Below, piece by piece: positions 1-12,974 of a DNA stretch of 64,000 nucleotides. Origin of the DNA: Paragordius varius (taxonomy: Eukaryota; Nematomorpha). Position 1 is the stretch's first letter. Every line of letters starts with the position of its first letter. Where the stretch lies: positions 4,588,001-4,652,000 of the forward strand of contig OZ176050.1 of NCBI GenBank assembly GCA_964247055.1, written 5' to 3'. The notes beneath the pieces are model-generated. The model did no database searches. It was not told the origin of the DNA and saw only the letters and a program-made list of their open reading frames with translations. The position numbers were made by a program, and so were the translations under genes.

Positions 1-41
1 AAATGTAAAAAATCAACTCTAACTTTTTGGTCGCCAATTAA

Positions 42-1168
42 CATTTTGAGTCAAATCGGGGTTTCCATATACCCCAGACAATATTTTAGTTGATATTTTT
101 ATAAAACTACTGAAAGAAACGGTCCCAATTTAAATTTAAGCCTCTTATATAAACCAAAATATCTAAATTAAATTTAGTTTTAGAAAATCTGTATCACACT
201 ACTTGAGGGCCATTTTTATTTTACAAATATTATGCAAAATATCGTGTTTATTTGGTTTTAAGCCTAAAATATAGTTTACTTTATTATTAAAATCACATTT
301 AACACTTGGATACAACACATTCATTTTTGTCCTTCGATCCAAATTGAAGTAGTTAAATACCCCAGGCCCGTTAAAAATTAAATTCTTTATATATATGATG
401 GGAATTGAAACCATGGCAAAATTTTGCACTTATACAACATTAATAAACCGAAATACATAAAATAGTTTTATTCAAAAATGCTTGATATTACATATTTTAA
501 GCTAAAACCGAAAGGTAAAAATTTAGTCAACGTGACCTGTTTGCAAAAATAAAATCAAAAAATAATACATAAATCGCTTTTTCTACTTCTATCAATGTTA
601 GATGTAATTTAAATAAAAAATCAGCTTTAATTTTAGGATTAAATATAGACTAAGATTTGCAAAAATTTTGTAAAATAAAAATGGCGTCGAAGTAGCTTGA
701 CATGGAACTTTTTTTTCAAAACAAAAATATATTTAGATATTTTGACATATTTATATAATTTTTATTAGGATAGAAGCATAAATTTAAATTGAAACCGTTT
801 CCTTCAGTAGTTTTTTTAAAAATCCCAACTCAAATTTAGTCTGGGGTATTAAGATACCCATTTGAATCGAAGTGTTAACATTGATATAAAAAGAAAAAGT
901 GCATTTAATATTAATTTTAAATTTAGCTTATGCACGCATGTGATGTTGGCTAAATTTTTACCTTTGGGTTTTACCTCTGAATAAATAATATCAATTATTT
1001 TTGTAGGAATTTTTTTATATTTCGGTTTATTAACGTTATATAAGTGCAAACCTTTGCTGTTCTAATTTATCCCATATTTTTTGAAATATTTAATTTTTAT
1101 TAAACCCGGGGTCTCTAACTACCCAAATTTGAATCGAAGAGCTTAAATTAATGTGTTGTATCCAAGTG
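42..1168 (-). repeat. TTAA MITE, outer copy, split by an inner copy
   Basis: Non-autonomous element lying in reverse orientation in two pieces, 42-298 and 879-1168, interrupted by a second copy of the same family. A TTAA stands just before it at 38-41; the other end is TTAT, probably a decayed TTAA. The two ends share CACTTSGAT and a block ATTCAAATTGGGGTA, but one end carries about 30 extra bases (ATACAACACATTCATTTTT-like) between them, so the ends are asymmetric. There is no coding capacity. TTAA target use is typical of piggyBac-type transposases, but the ends do not begin with the usual CCC, so the superfamily is open. Confidence 0.75.
303..874 (+). mobile_element. TTAA MITE, inner copy nested in outer copy
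   Basis: A 572-bp copy flanked on both sides by TTAA (299-302 and 875-878), with left end CACTTGGATACAA and right end ATTTGAATCGAAGTG. It interrupts the outer copy at the point where the family sequence reads catttaacattgat, so its TTAA flanks are a target duplication. It contains the family's most conserved stretch, ATGGCGTCGAAGTAG (about 681-695). It has no credible ORF; the short reading frames here are not genes. Confidence 0.85.
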
Positions 1169-2804
1169 TTATTATAATATAATACCTAATAGAATGGTAA
1201 ATGTTTTTTTGGTTATATAAATAACCTTGGCAGGCATTCAAATGACAATACCACCAAATATTGATATTTGGATTTGTCTGCTTTATCTTGTGGAGCTAAT
1301 TCCAAATTCGGGCAAAAGAAGTTAAGAAATTTTTTTTATTTTATTTATCTCATACAATAGAAGAGGGTTTGATAAATAATCAATACAAAACTTTTAAAAC
1401 AGTAGTTTCATCTTTGAGTAATACTACCCAAAATATCATCGCGCACATAAAAATAGTAAGGTTTAAAGTAAGACTAATAAAATTATTATTTTTAAATAAA
1501 TTTATAATAATATTTCCCCAAAAAAATTTTTAATACAGGTATTAATAAATAAAACATTTGTTTTACATTTTTACTTATCTGAGTTGTGTGCTCATATGAG
1601 TTGTGTAATAATTGCGGTATTTTTGATGTTATTAATCAACACGATGGATTATTCATATTAGACGTGGGTCTGCTACACCGTTTTCTTGATACACCTTACA
1701 TCTCGATTTTATTAAAAAGGTAAGTTTTTAATACTATAAATTTGGTACTTTATAGGTCTATTATTTCTGTAAGTTGAAAAATATTTTTTACCAATAGTAT
1801 AATCTAATTAACATTTTTAACAATTAATATTATTTAATCCTATTACTCTTGATTTGCTTGTATGATAAAGAACAATCTTTGAATATTATCCTTTTCACTA
1901 TATTAAAATTTATATATTGAAAATATTTTATTCAATCACTTTTACTGGTAAAACGAATTTAATGTCTCGTAATTGGTTTGCTAGTGAAAGTATAGACCTA
2001 TTATATTGCAATTATCTCCTTCATAAATGTTATTAAAGTTTTGTTGTGCAATTATATTTTTTTTATTAATAAATATTTATGAATACGGATGATAAAGGAG
2101 TAATTTTTGGCTTTCCCCACGAGAAATATCTTATATATCATACCACATATCTAAAAATTTTCCCTAATACATATTTAATCAATGACAAAAAATGATAATA
2201 TTGATTTAATTTATATTTTTCCCATCTTGATTTTTTTCTTTCATAAAAAATTCCGATAATACATCTAAAATCATTAATAATCTCATAATAAAAATGACAT
2301 GACATTTAATAGGTTTTTAAACGGTTTTGTTCTATCTGGGATATACCTGGACAAAAATAATATATATAAATATATAATAAATTTGATCTACTAATATGGT
2401 AAATGATTTATAACCATCATTATTTTTGATAACATTTTTCAAAGTCAAATGAAATAAGATTATGACTTATTTTTTGAGATAAGTGCTTTATTTAATTCGA
2501 AATAACTCTTATTCATCCGGCTGCTCAATTCATCCACTGAATATTTTTTAACTTTATTTCATTTGATTTCTGGATTATGTATCCATATTCCTATTTCTGA
2601 GAGCTAAAAATTTTGCTAATTAAACTTTTAATACTATCCAATTTTTGTGGCATCATTACTTACACATAACAATTCCCTAAGTTTTTTTTGATTCATAACA
2701 ATGTATTGTTTTGTATTCATATCAAATTATTATCAATTATTCAAACAAATTATCCAAAAACACCAAAATTTATTTCCAAATTTTTTTATTCCTTATAGAT
2801 AAAA
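1169..2804. other. Intergenic, upstream of beta-arrestin
   Basis: A+T-rich sequence with no recognisable gene or element. A possible 3' splice site (tttattccttatag) lies just before the arrestin start codon, so an untranslated first exon may lie somewhere in this stretch; its position cannot be read from sequence alone. Confidence 0.5.
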
Positions 2805-5800
2805 ATGTACCAAGCTGTTCACACCAACCCTTCTGGGGTACCTATGACCCCTACTGGCGACACGCAATCTCTCATGCTTTCATCATCTGGTCGATCAAAT
2901 AATCGTCTGGCAAATAAAAAAATGAATAATGGCAAGAAAACCTCTTCAGGAAATCGAAATACCGACAAAGACTTTGCATCTAAAAAACCGGAAAACTTTA
3001 TTGTCCAACAACATAATATTCCCTCCGGGACACGGTAAATATTATTTATAAATTTGTATATTATGGTTAATTTAATTATTGGAAATTTTTTACGTTTACT
3101 CTTTGATTCCTCCATGTCAATTGAATCTAACCCTTTTTTAAATAGCCAAAAAATCGTGTTTAAAACAAATAATTTCATTTGATTTTCTATATTTTATATA
3201 ATATATTTTAAGATTTGACATTTTTTAGAATATGCGAATCAATAATTTATAAAATGTTTAGGGATTAGTTTATAATATTTAAGGGTGGGGTGAATAAATG
3301 ATCAAATAGAATTTTAATATGTTTAAGGGTGAAATTCAAGTTTTCATAGGATAAATTCAATATCGAAATAATATAATATATTTAACTGAAAATAAAGTAG
3401 TTAAAACTTAACCCATAAATTAAACTTAGTAGGGGTTTACACGATCTTTTTATATTTACCAGATATTGGTGTTAAAGAATAAATTGATACATTCAAACTA
3501 TTTCTAAACCATAACCAGTTTTACTTTTTTTATAGTGGATCGAAAATCACAAATGAGTGCTTTCAGTTAAAACTTGTTTGTTTTACCACACATTAATTTG
3601 CATCACAAGGGTTAACTTGGTTTTTCGGGTCCTTTTTAGTGAGGCCCAACCATTATGTATGCAATATTGCCATGTCACACTTTGTATAACCTAAAAAATA
3701 TCCATAACGTTTAAATAGCGTTTTTTACCAAATTTTATAAAGAAAAATTAATTATAACGAGGCGATATGGTTAAAGAAATGCATCAATCAGATTCATATC
3801 TTTTAAAACTAACCTTAACTCTTGCTTTATGTGTCCATGAAATGAATGTTTAACAGCTATAACTAATTAAATTGAGCATATCATTGACCATTTAAACAAA
3901 TATTACATGATTGATTGGTTGATCGTTAATTAGTAAAAAGCAAACATTTATTTTATTTTATAATTTCAAATGCCGTTATACTTAATATTAACCAGGTATT
4001 CTACATTCTTTATTTTACTTTTTTGTGTCATAAAATGTATATTCATTTTCGATATCATTGTATTTTTTGTAGAGTATTCAAGAAATCAAGCCCAAACGAT
4101 AAGGTATTATTTATTTTTTTTATTCTTAATGTAAAATTTTATCGCTATTCAAATTGAATAATAATTATTTTATTTTATTTTTGTTATTGAATGGTTATAT
4201 AATGATTGATTGATTGATAAAAAAATTATACACATATTATATAATAAGCCTTTGTAAAAAATTTTTTGTTTAAGATTACCGTTTATTTGGGGAAACGAGA
4301 TTTCGTAGATCACATAACTCACACTGATCCCATCGATGGAGTCATCCTGGTCGATCCAGAGTTTGTTAAAGGTGATATATTTTAAAAAAGTTATTATGCC
4401 ATATTTATTGTAATCCCTTTACCTTTTATCCTATATAAACCAGGTATGTCCAACAGGTGGTTCCGAAGCCACTTGTGGATATTTAAAATCTTTGAGAGGT
4501 GATGTAAAATTCTTAAATTTTTCTTGAAAAGTAAAAATTTTAAATTGATTGGTTTGTATAAAAATTTTTTATAATTATATTTTTTATCCATTCATTTAAT
4601 CATTTATTTTCTTTACAATCTGAAAATCTTTATAATGCTTGCCACAGGTAATTTTTGGTGATTGTTTAGTGAAAGAGCCATATTTTTGAAAACCACAATC
4701 CTATTTTTAATATAGCAAAACCCATATTATTAAATTTAAAAAATTACGTATTCGAAAATATTTACAATTGGTAAACTTTTTTAACAATTTGTTAGTTTTT
4801 TAGATATCTTGGGGAGTTATGATCATATTGTTTTTTGAAACTTAATTTCTTAATTTATATCGATACATTAGTGCAGTATGAATTTACACAAAATTGTAAT
4901 ATTAAACCCATGTGCCTTATTTCTAAACTAACAATGAGTGCGTTTCAAGAGTCTATAAAAAGACACACTAATACCGTGCATCTGGATTTTATTAATAGAC
5001 TACATAAAACACTGAAAAATCAGTAAAAAAATTTTCAACCAACAATTTCATTTACACAACCTTATCAGATAGTAATGGCAAGTTATATTGTTGCAAATAT
5101 AATCCCAAAAAATGAAACCTTATTCAAATAGTGAATTTGTTAAGGTATGCCAGCAGGAAATTGTAAAATGCCGTTTTACCTAATAAAATTGATTTAATAA
5201 ATAGTATATGTCTTTCGCGACCTATACTATATGTCGACGAATTAAAGAATGTTATCTAGGTGAAACAAGCAATCCATTGTTAATATTGATCTTTATTAAG
5301 ACGTCGGATTTCATTTTAATATAATTATAAAAGCTCGGTAGCCATACATATATTTTTAATATATTTAATAATTGCATGCTAAACACAGTTACGCAGGAGT
5401 TTAAATGGGGTAAGTTTAAGCTGTCTACTGTGAAATTCATCAATATCTCGAAAAGAATCTATTCTGATATATTCTATGTTTGTGCTTTCATCAATGGCAG
5501 ATATATTTAAAAAATTAAGTTTTAATTTGTCCATGGATTTCATCAAATTTTTTGTTTTTACGCATATTAGTACAATTTAACAGCAAATTTAGTAATATTA
5601 TAATATTTTTACTAGTTATTTTGTTTTTTATATGAAAATAAAACATTCATATATATGGTTACATAATAAATTTATTTGAGACTTATGTCTTGATATATAT
5701 TATATGTGGCACTTTGGATTTTTGAGGTCGAAAATGTGGTTTTTCAGGCCATCGAAGGAATAAACCATTTTAAATTCGAAAATTCCCATATTATTTTTTT

Positions 5801-6071
5801 ATATACGCAAATAAAATTTTGGCCTCTTTAATCTATTATCTTAAATCTTGACGATTGTGTTTGGGTGTCCAATTATCAGCTTTTTTTGTCTCATGAATAT
5901 TTATAATATATTACGTACAAAACATCTTGCCTTTTATATTCCATTTCATAATATGGTAAGGGGAATGTTTTTTTTGTCGTATTTGGAATTCTTTCCTTAT
6001 TCGTAATAATAATTTGTTTTCTTTGTTTTGGTCTTTTTTAAGTTGTTACGTTTACGCTGTAATTTTTTGTT

Positions 6072-6122
<51 letters not shown>

Positions 6123-6911
6123 AAAAGTATTGATCCATTTTGTGGAAATAATTCGTACTTTAGATTTTTTTATTGGTAGTGCTGCTACAAAAAAAATTTA
6201 ATTTAAATTCTTTTATTGCAATTATTTGTGTTCTTTACTCCTTTTTTTCTTGTGGTCTTTAATATGATAAAATCCACACATTTTTAATCCTATTAACGAA
6301 ATTGGATTAATCATTTGATATATATATATATATTGATAAAAATATTAATTTTTTTTGTTAAAAAAAGTTTTTGGTAACATATTTAGGTGAATATAAAGTG
6401 TGGGGTTCTTTGTTAGCCGCTTTCCGATATGGGCGCGAAGATTTGGACGTTCTTGGCTTAACATTCCGTAAAGATCTCTACTTAGCCGTTGCTCAGGTTA
6501 TTTTTTTAGATCAATAACTGTTTTTTTTTTGTTTATAGAAAAATTTTTTAATATAAAATGATAGTTTTTGCTTTTAGGAAAATTTTTATACCTTTTTAAT
6601 GGTTAAATAGCATATATTATTATTATGATCCAAGTTACCGAATAAAAAAATCCGATTGCTCAGGATAGGTAGGAATGCTAGTTTAAATTTAAGGGAGAGC
6701 ATTAAAATTATTTGCGATGCCGTAAAAAGTTTTTAAATACCTCGAAGCATTTATATATCCACTAAATGGATTAAGTAAAAATTATTTTTAGTTTTAATAC
6801 ATTTCTATGGTTATGGTAAAAAATTATATTTATTGAATACCCCGCTGAAAATTTATAATTTCCTTCTATTTTCTTTAACGTGTCCAAAACGAAGTTTATC
6901 TATTGATTATA

Positions 6912-6945
<34 letters not shown>

Positions 6946-9900
6946 TAGATTTATCCACCCATAAAAACTTTTGATCCAAAAAATTTGACCAAACTGCAAG
7001 AACGGCTACTGAAGAAACTTGGACCTAATGCTTATCCATTTGTGTTTGAGGTAAATATGAAATTTTTAAATCTAAAATGGTTATGCAAAAATATATCACT
7101 TACAGCTCAAAAAACCCTTAAACAATTCAAATTTACCCTCGAACAATTCCTTTGAACAATTCAAATTCACTCTAAAAATAAATTTTTTCTGGCTAATATA
7201 ACTCATTATTAATATGAAATATATCTTTATGGCTTAGTTCATTACTTTTCAGTATTATTTTATAGACAATATTTCATATTTTCAAATATAAAAAAATATA
7301 GGCAATTTTTAATCCTAAATAACAAATAAATTATTTTAGGGTGAATTTGAGTTGGTCAAGGGTGTATTTGAACTGTAAATGGTATTTTTATATAATAATG
7401 ATTTGATTAGGTTATTAAATGGCATTCATTAAAAATTATTACAATAGATATTATTAAACTAAATTTTGTATTGTTATTTTCTTTTATATTATCTAATTTT
7501 GGCTTCAAACTTATAATCTGCATAATTTACATTTTTATTAGTTATTTTTCGTGTTTTTAATTAAAATTAGAATTTTTAATCTCAAAAGATTAGAATATTA
7601 ATTTATATTACAAGCAAATTTTTATAACTAAGGGATTTTGTCAAATAATAATTCTTCTATTCTAATGATAAAGATATCCCGTTATCAGTGAGTGTTAGCT
7701 TTTTTAATTATAAATTAATTTTTGCCAAGTCATTGCCTTCATTTAATATATCTAAAAGTTAATGATACATATATATAAATTTTATTGTAAAAAATATTTT
7801 TCAAGGACATGATATTTTCTAAAATTTATAATATGTTAGATTTTTGATTGTTCATATCTTTATAGAAGTTTTATAATATATGGTATTTTAAGAATAATAG
7901 TTTTACGAGCATTAAAACACCCCATTTGTTTTTTTTTCGAAATACTATACTAAGAAAAACATGTCCCCTGAGACTTTTAATATACATTACAACCAATATC
8001 TTGGAAAAATTTGTTAACCATTTTCATCTAAATGTTAATATAAATTTGATCAATATATTAATAAATTTATAATCTTATGTTAAAATCATACAGACAAAAC
8101 GTGAAAATTCAAGACAAATATTTTTTAAAAGTTTTAAACCTTGATATTTCCAATATAAACTATGTAATTAGAACTATTTAAAATAAACGGTTTAAAAATA
8201 TGGTTGTTTTTTTTTTTGAAAATGAATTTGCATTTTCTACGTTTTTCTTTGTATAATTTCAATATTTATTGCAAAATATAAATATGCGTGCCTAATTTTA
8301 ACGTTAGATCCCTTCTTTGGCTCCGGCTTCTGTAATCCTTCAACCAGCCCCCAATGATACAGGCAAACCTTGTGGGGTGGATTATGAGCTAAAATGTTTC
8401 GTTGCTCCAAGCTTGGAGGAAAAACCAGTAAAAAGGTTCATTGCGCCGCTAAATATTATTATTATTATGGTTTTATACTTTTATTTTTAGGATCTTGGAT
8501 ATTTATAATTTTTGGCAGGTGTTATGGGTCATCCAGTTAATACAAAATTAAAATTAGGGTTTAAATTTCATGTCCCATTATATATCAACGGGTTATTAAC
8601 ATGCGTTAATTACATGAAGAAAAATATTACCATTTTCACAAATATCTAAGGTTTAAATGTTAGATACCCGTAATATTGTGGAAACCACATTATAGAAATT
8701 AGAATAAATACTATTCATTAGTTACATTTTTTATTTATTTTGACTCGCATTTACTATCATTTATTTGCAGTTTAAGGTGTTGCTATATATTTCCAATATA
8801 ATCTACCTTCTAAACAGGTCTACTATTCGATTAGCAATACGTAAGGTAATGTATGCACCAGATACACCATATTATACAAATCATCAACCACACACAGAAA
8901 TTACGAAAGAATTTCTTATGAGTCCTGGTCCGATATTGCTTGAGGTTTCATTAGATAAAAAGGTAAGTTATCATAAAAATGTCAATAATATGCAAAATGA
9001 GTTGTTTTCAATCATTTTTGTTAATTGTTTCTTATTATTATTATATTAGAAATATTATCATGGAGAAACGATAGCCGTAAATGTCCAAGTCTCGAACAAT
9101 AGTAATAAAACCATTAAAAAGATTCGCATATCTGGTAAAATTTTAACATATTTGTTTGTTAAATACTTTATTATCATTTTATTTCTATAATCTATATTTT
9201 ATTTAGTAAAACAGTATGCTGATATATGTCTATTCTCTACGGCTCAATACAAATGTTCGGTTGCTGAAATCGAAAGCGAGTTATTATACCTTTTTTAAAT
9301 TTTTATCTTGAATCAAAAATGTTTTGTAAAATATATATGGTGTGCTTTTAATGAGATTTGCCTTGATATTAATAATTTATACATTTTATTCATTGTAGCG
9401 ATGGCTTCCCTCTATTCCCATGTTGTAATTTATCCAAAGTATATTATCTAACACCCTTGCTTTCAAACAATCGAGACAAAAGAGGTCTAGCTCTTGATGG
9501 CAAATTAAAACACGAAGATACCAATCTCGCTTCATCCACCATGTAAAACTTTAAAATTAGATGCAGCATAATTTTTCATTTTACATACATACTAGTCGAT
9601 TTAATATAAATTGTAGTTAATTTTCTACGCGTTTTGATTCTTGTTATTTATAACAACAAACAAAAATCTAGTTAAAATTAGAATAAAGGCAAAACATACA
9701 AAGTACAAGGCTATTTCTTTTCGAAAGGAGAACAAATTTTAATATTCTTTTTTAAATAAAACTTAGTTTTGTTTTGCGAAATAATAAGAAATTTGTAATT
9801 TATTCTTGACAATTGTGATCATATAGACGGTTTAGGTAAAGAAATTAATCCTTTTCTTTATAGATTAGACTTTTATGATTATTTAAATCTTTTTACTGAA

Positions 9901-12186
9901 TTTTTTTACTTATGTTCAAAATTATTAGTGCAAATTTCACCAAATCTTTGAATGTATAATATAATTCATACAAAACCACCGTTAATTAGATTTAATTTGA
10001 TGGTATATAATAATAAACACAACAATACATATAATGATATGATGTTTTAGCTTTAAAGATGAACGCTTCCATTTCAAAGGAACGAATGCTATAAGCTCTT
10101 CATCATCCCATTATGGTAAAAACAGCGGCAATTCATCATACACCCCACTCAAAAATGGTTGTTCATCCAACAAAGGAAATGTCGAACCATATTACGAGGA
10201 CGATTTTGATGAAGATGGAAACGGGACCACTGGATGTATGGGGGGAACTAGCAGTGGAACCGGAATTTTTAGTCGAACGAAAGAACGTGAAAATTTGGGT
10301 ATAATTGTGAGGTGAGAGCCTATATTAATGAGTTTGAAATGACAACATGATTTTAGTTGATGTTTGTTTGCTGTGTTGTACATAAGTTTAATTCTTTTCA
10401 ATTAATTAACGGTTTTAACCAAATTGTTTGCTAAAAATAGGCCGGATACTCAACATAATCTATGAATGCGCTTGGAACAAGATTTTTTATTATATTTACT
10501 ATTTTCATAATATTATAGTCCAAACTATTTTTGGATAAACACGGGACTGCCTTTTACACAGTTTTTTTATTATATAACGTATAAATTTAATTTTAAAAAC
10601 GGGTTTTACATGTCTATTTAAATTATTTTTGTTTAGCTAATGTGTAAAATCAGTAGTCATATATGCGCAATTCACAAAGTAATGCTAAAAATGAGTCAAT
10701 ACACACAATAAAACTTCACTAAAGAGTGTGTTAATTTTCATTTTCTAAAAGCTGCAACAGTTGTATGTTTATACATCTATTTGTCTAACCAATATAGGTA
10801 CACAGTGAAAGTTCGATTGTTAGTTGCTTTTGGCCAAGATGTTTGTGCTGAAGTTGGTTTTATCCTTACACATCCTAAGCCGGTTGAAGAACCACTAGGG
10901 GAAGACTCTTTCGTAGAAACGGGGACTGAATTAGAGCCCGAAGAAGAATCAATTCCACAATCTGGATCAAAGAATAAACTTAGGGTATTTATAATTTTTT
11001 AAGTTTTTTATAAGTGGTATAATGTCATTTGTTGTGGGGTGGGGTAAATATATATAATATGTAGATATAAGCTGTGATTTGCTTTCTGCAGTTTATTTTT
11101 TATTAATCATTATTATTAAAAATATATAACCATGTATTATGAATCGGTTTTAAAGATATTTTAATTTTTATTTCACACTCTGTTTATAATACTAGAAGGA
11201 TAAAACAATGGGTTCTCAACAAGATTTGATTGATATTGCGGAAGATGAAAAACAGTAATATTGATGTTATATTAATAAAAAAATTGCTTTAATATTATTT
11301 TAAACATGAGTATATATATCTAGGAATTTTTTAATATCTTACTTGATGTATTCTTCACTATTATATGTAGCTCAAAAACAAATGTTTAACGTTTACTTTT
11401 TGGAAAAATTTGGTAATATCTTTTCATTTTAAAATGGTAATGGCATGACCGAAGATAAGTATAAGATTTCTTCATTTAGGGGATTATAGTACATCCACTT
11501 TAAATTTTTTTTATTTAATGAGATATGTATACACCTTTAGAGCAATTAATATAATGGAACAAAGCCGGCGTGATAACATTAAAAAGGGTACATCAATAGC
11601 TTCAAAACCGAATCCAACAATTACTTCAGTTCGTAAAAGTCCCCAAATGCCACCAACGCAAAACCGTTCTTCTCATGCTACTAATATGAATATTCAAATA
11701 CCTCCTACACCTCGTAACATACCAACAAAACAACAAATAAATATGACAGAACCAAATTTATTGCTTGATGAAGAGCATTCCAATGCAGATAACAACACAG
11801 AATTTGACAATATTTTGCATGGGGAACATGCTGATCATGAGGATGATGATATCGTATTTGAAGATTTTGCTCGCCTTCGTATCCAAAATGAAAATAATTT
11901 GGCTAACGATGAGTTTTTGGGCCCGCCTAAAACGCAAAAGAGTGCATCTTTTGTCGATATCTTACCTACTTCAAATAACACCCAACACGATGATCAATCA
12001 TCAAACAAGCGAATAGTTTCGAATGATGCCGTCAGGAAAAATACGCCTGTCATTGTACAAAAGCCATTATCAACACAGGCTGCAACAAAGAAGATTCCCT
12101 CCTCACATTTAAATATCATTGAAACGCGTAGACAAGGCACCCGAAATTCCCCACAACCCCAATATTACGGGGATGATAGTGATTAA
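2805..12186 (+). CDS. ARRB: Beta-arrestin (non-visual arrestin), 14 exons, extended
   Basis: Scaffold that binds phosphorylated, active 7TM receptors at the membrane, uncouples G proteins and recruits clathrin/AP-2. Inferred exons: 2805-3034, 4073-4103, 4275-4371, 6387-6496, 6949-7050, 8308-8435, 8818-8962, 9050-9134, 9207-9279, 9399-9542, 10051-10311, 10798-10984, 11196-11254, 11541-12186. All phases agree and give 765 codons. Hallmarks: [19 protein letters not shown] with the N-domain phosphate-binding lysines; [39 protein letters not shown], holding the polar-core Arg; the C-domain; LGIIV; LTHPKP; and the AP-2 motif [12 protein letters not shown]. The usual length is about 400-470 aa. The excess is a ~65-75-residue Ser/Gly/acidic insertion in the C-domain (exon 11), a long N-terminal leader, an expanded linker, and about 90 residues after the AP-2 motif. 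Some donors are weak (GTTCAT at 8436, GTTATT at 9280). Confidence 0.93.
4441..5755 (+). mobile_element. hAT deletion derivative in arrestin intron 3
   Basis: Starts with CAGGTATGTCCAACAGG, matching the end of the full-length hAT at 48349. Internal stretches at about 4870-5010 and 5040-5260 are decayed versions of the BED-finger and N-terminal transposase region of that copy (compare 48960-49120 and 49160-49390). The 3' part (about 5610-5750, including GGATTTTTGAGGTCGAAAA) matches the end of the full copy. Most of the transposase is missing, so it is dead. Its right terminus is worn and no clean 8-bp duplication could be confirmed. It lies in the sense orientation of the host gene and accounts for much of this 2-kb intron. 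Confidence 0.8.
6076..6119. repeat. (AT)n microsatellite
   Basis: An uninterrupted AT run of about 22 units in arrestin intron 3. Similar runs occur at about 29358-29389, 34105-34136, 36087-36118, 41957-41980 and 57818-57839. Confidence 0.95.
6913..6940 (+). repeat. (TG)14 next to the 3' splice site of arrestin exon 5
   Basis: A perfect TG run ends 8 bases before exon 5 (6949); the remaining intron end is TATGTTAG. It occupies the place where a polypyrimidine tract is expected. UG runs are known binding sites for TDP-43/CELF-type proteins; any effect here is inference. Confidence 0.9.
7100..7380. mobile_element. Small inverted-repeat MITE in arrestin intron 5
   Basis: The left arm (about 7100-7165, TTACAGCTCAAAAAACCCTT) and right arm (about 7335-7380, reverse complement TTTACAGTTCAAATACACCC) are imperfect inverted repeats around a 170-bp A+T-rich core. 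The recurring phrase 'AACAATTCAAATT' links it to the element at 14129-14686. No coding sequence. Confidence 0.6.
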
Positions 12187-12974
12187 TTATTAGGATTTAA
12201 ATACTCTCTACAAATATTGTTATATATTTTTTTGAAAATTATCCCCAAAAATGGACCACATATGTTTTTATTCATTACTACACACTGGCTTAAATGCAAA
12301 GAAAATATATTTTTACCACTTTATTTTTAAATAATTTATTCATAGTGTTTATCGTTTTATTTGTTTTGAATGTCATAACTAGATAAACTTAAAATGCCAA
12401 AAAAAGTTGAAAATGCTAAAAGTTTTCTATGGTTTATTTAGCCAAAGCAATCAGTTCCATATCCAAAAATAAGCATAATATTTTTAAAACTGTTTTATAA
12501 ATTTTCGATATTTTATTTTTTAAAACGTGTATTTTACATATAGTTATACACATAAAAAATAGTATTACGATTCATCCATAATTTTTGTCGAAATTTCATT
12601 CCAGCTGAATTATTTTCAATTTTTAATATATATGCGCATCTTTTTTACTATATTTAATTTATTAAGGTTTCTGACAGTTATATATTGAAATTTTTAATTT
12701 TATACTGTATCTATACTGATTTTAACCTTCATCACTCTCTAAAAAGTTAGATCATATATCAATTATGTCACTTACATTTTAATTAATTTATGTTGTGTCA
12801 ATGTCAATACTTTTTTATTTATTTATATTTACATCATGGAGTGATATACTTTATTCACATAACTCATTATACACAAATGATATACCATTTTCATTCAATA
12901 TTCATAAATATAAATTGAATTATCCTTTATTAATAATCAAACATTAAAGATTTGGAATGTTTGCGACTTTTTTT
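12187..12974. other. Convergent intergenic gap
   Basis: A+T-rich spacer between the 3' ends of beta-arrestin (+) and receptor 1 (-). It must hold both polyadenylation regions; several AATAAA-like strings occur but none can be singled out. No other gene seen. Confidence 0.6.

Noticed and set aside
303-874. Firm assignment of the TTAA MITE to piggyBac
   Set aside because: The TTAA target fits, but the ends start CACTTSGAT and not CCC, and no transposase is in the window.
2819-3178. 119-codon frame opposite arrestin exon 1
   Set aside because: Shadow of the sense exon; the sense frame has clear arrestin sequence continuing in the next exon.
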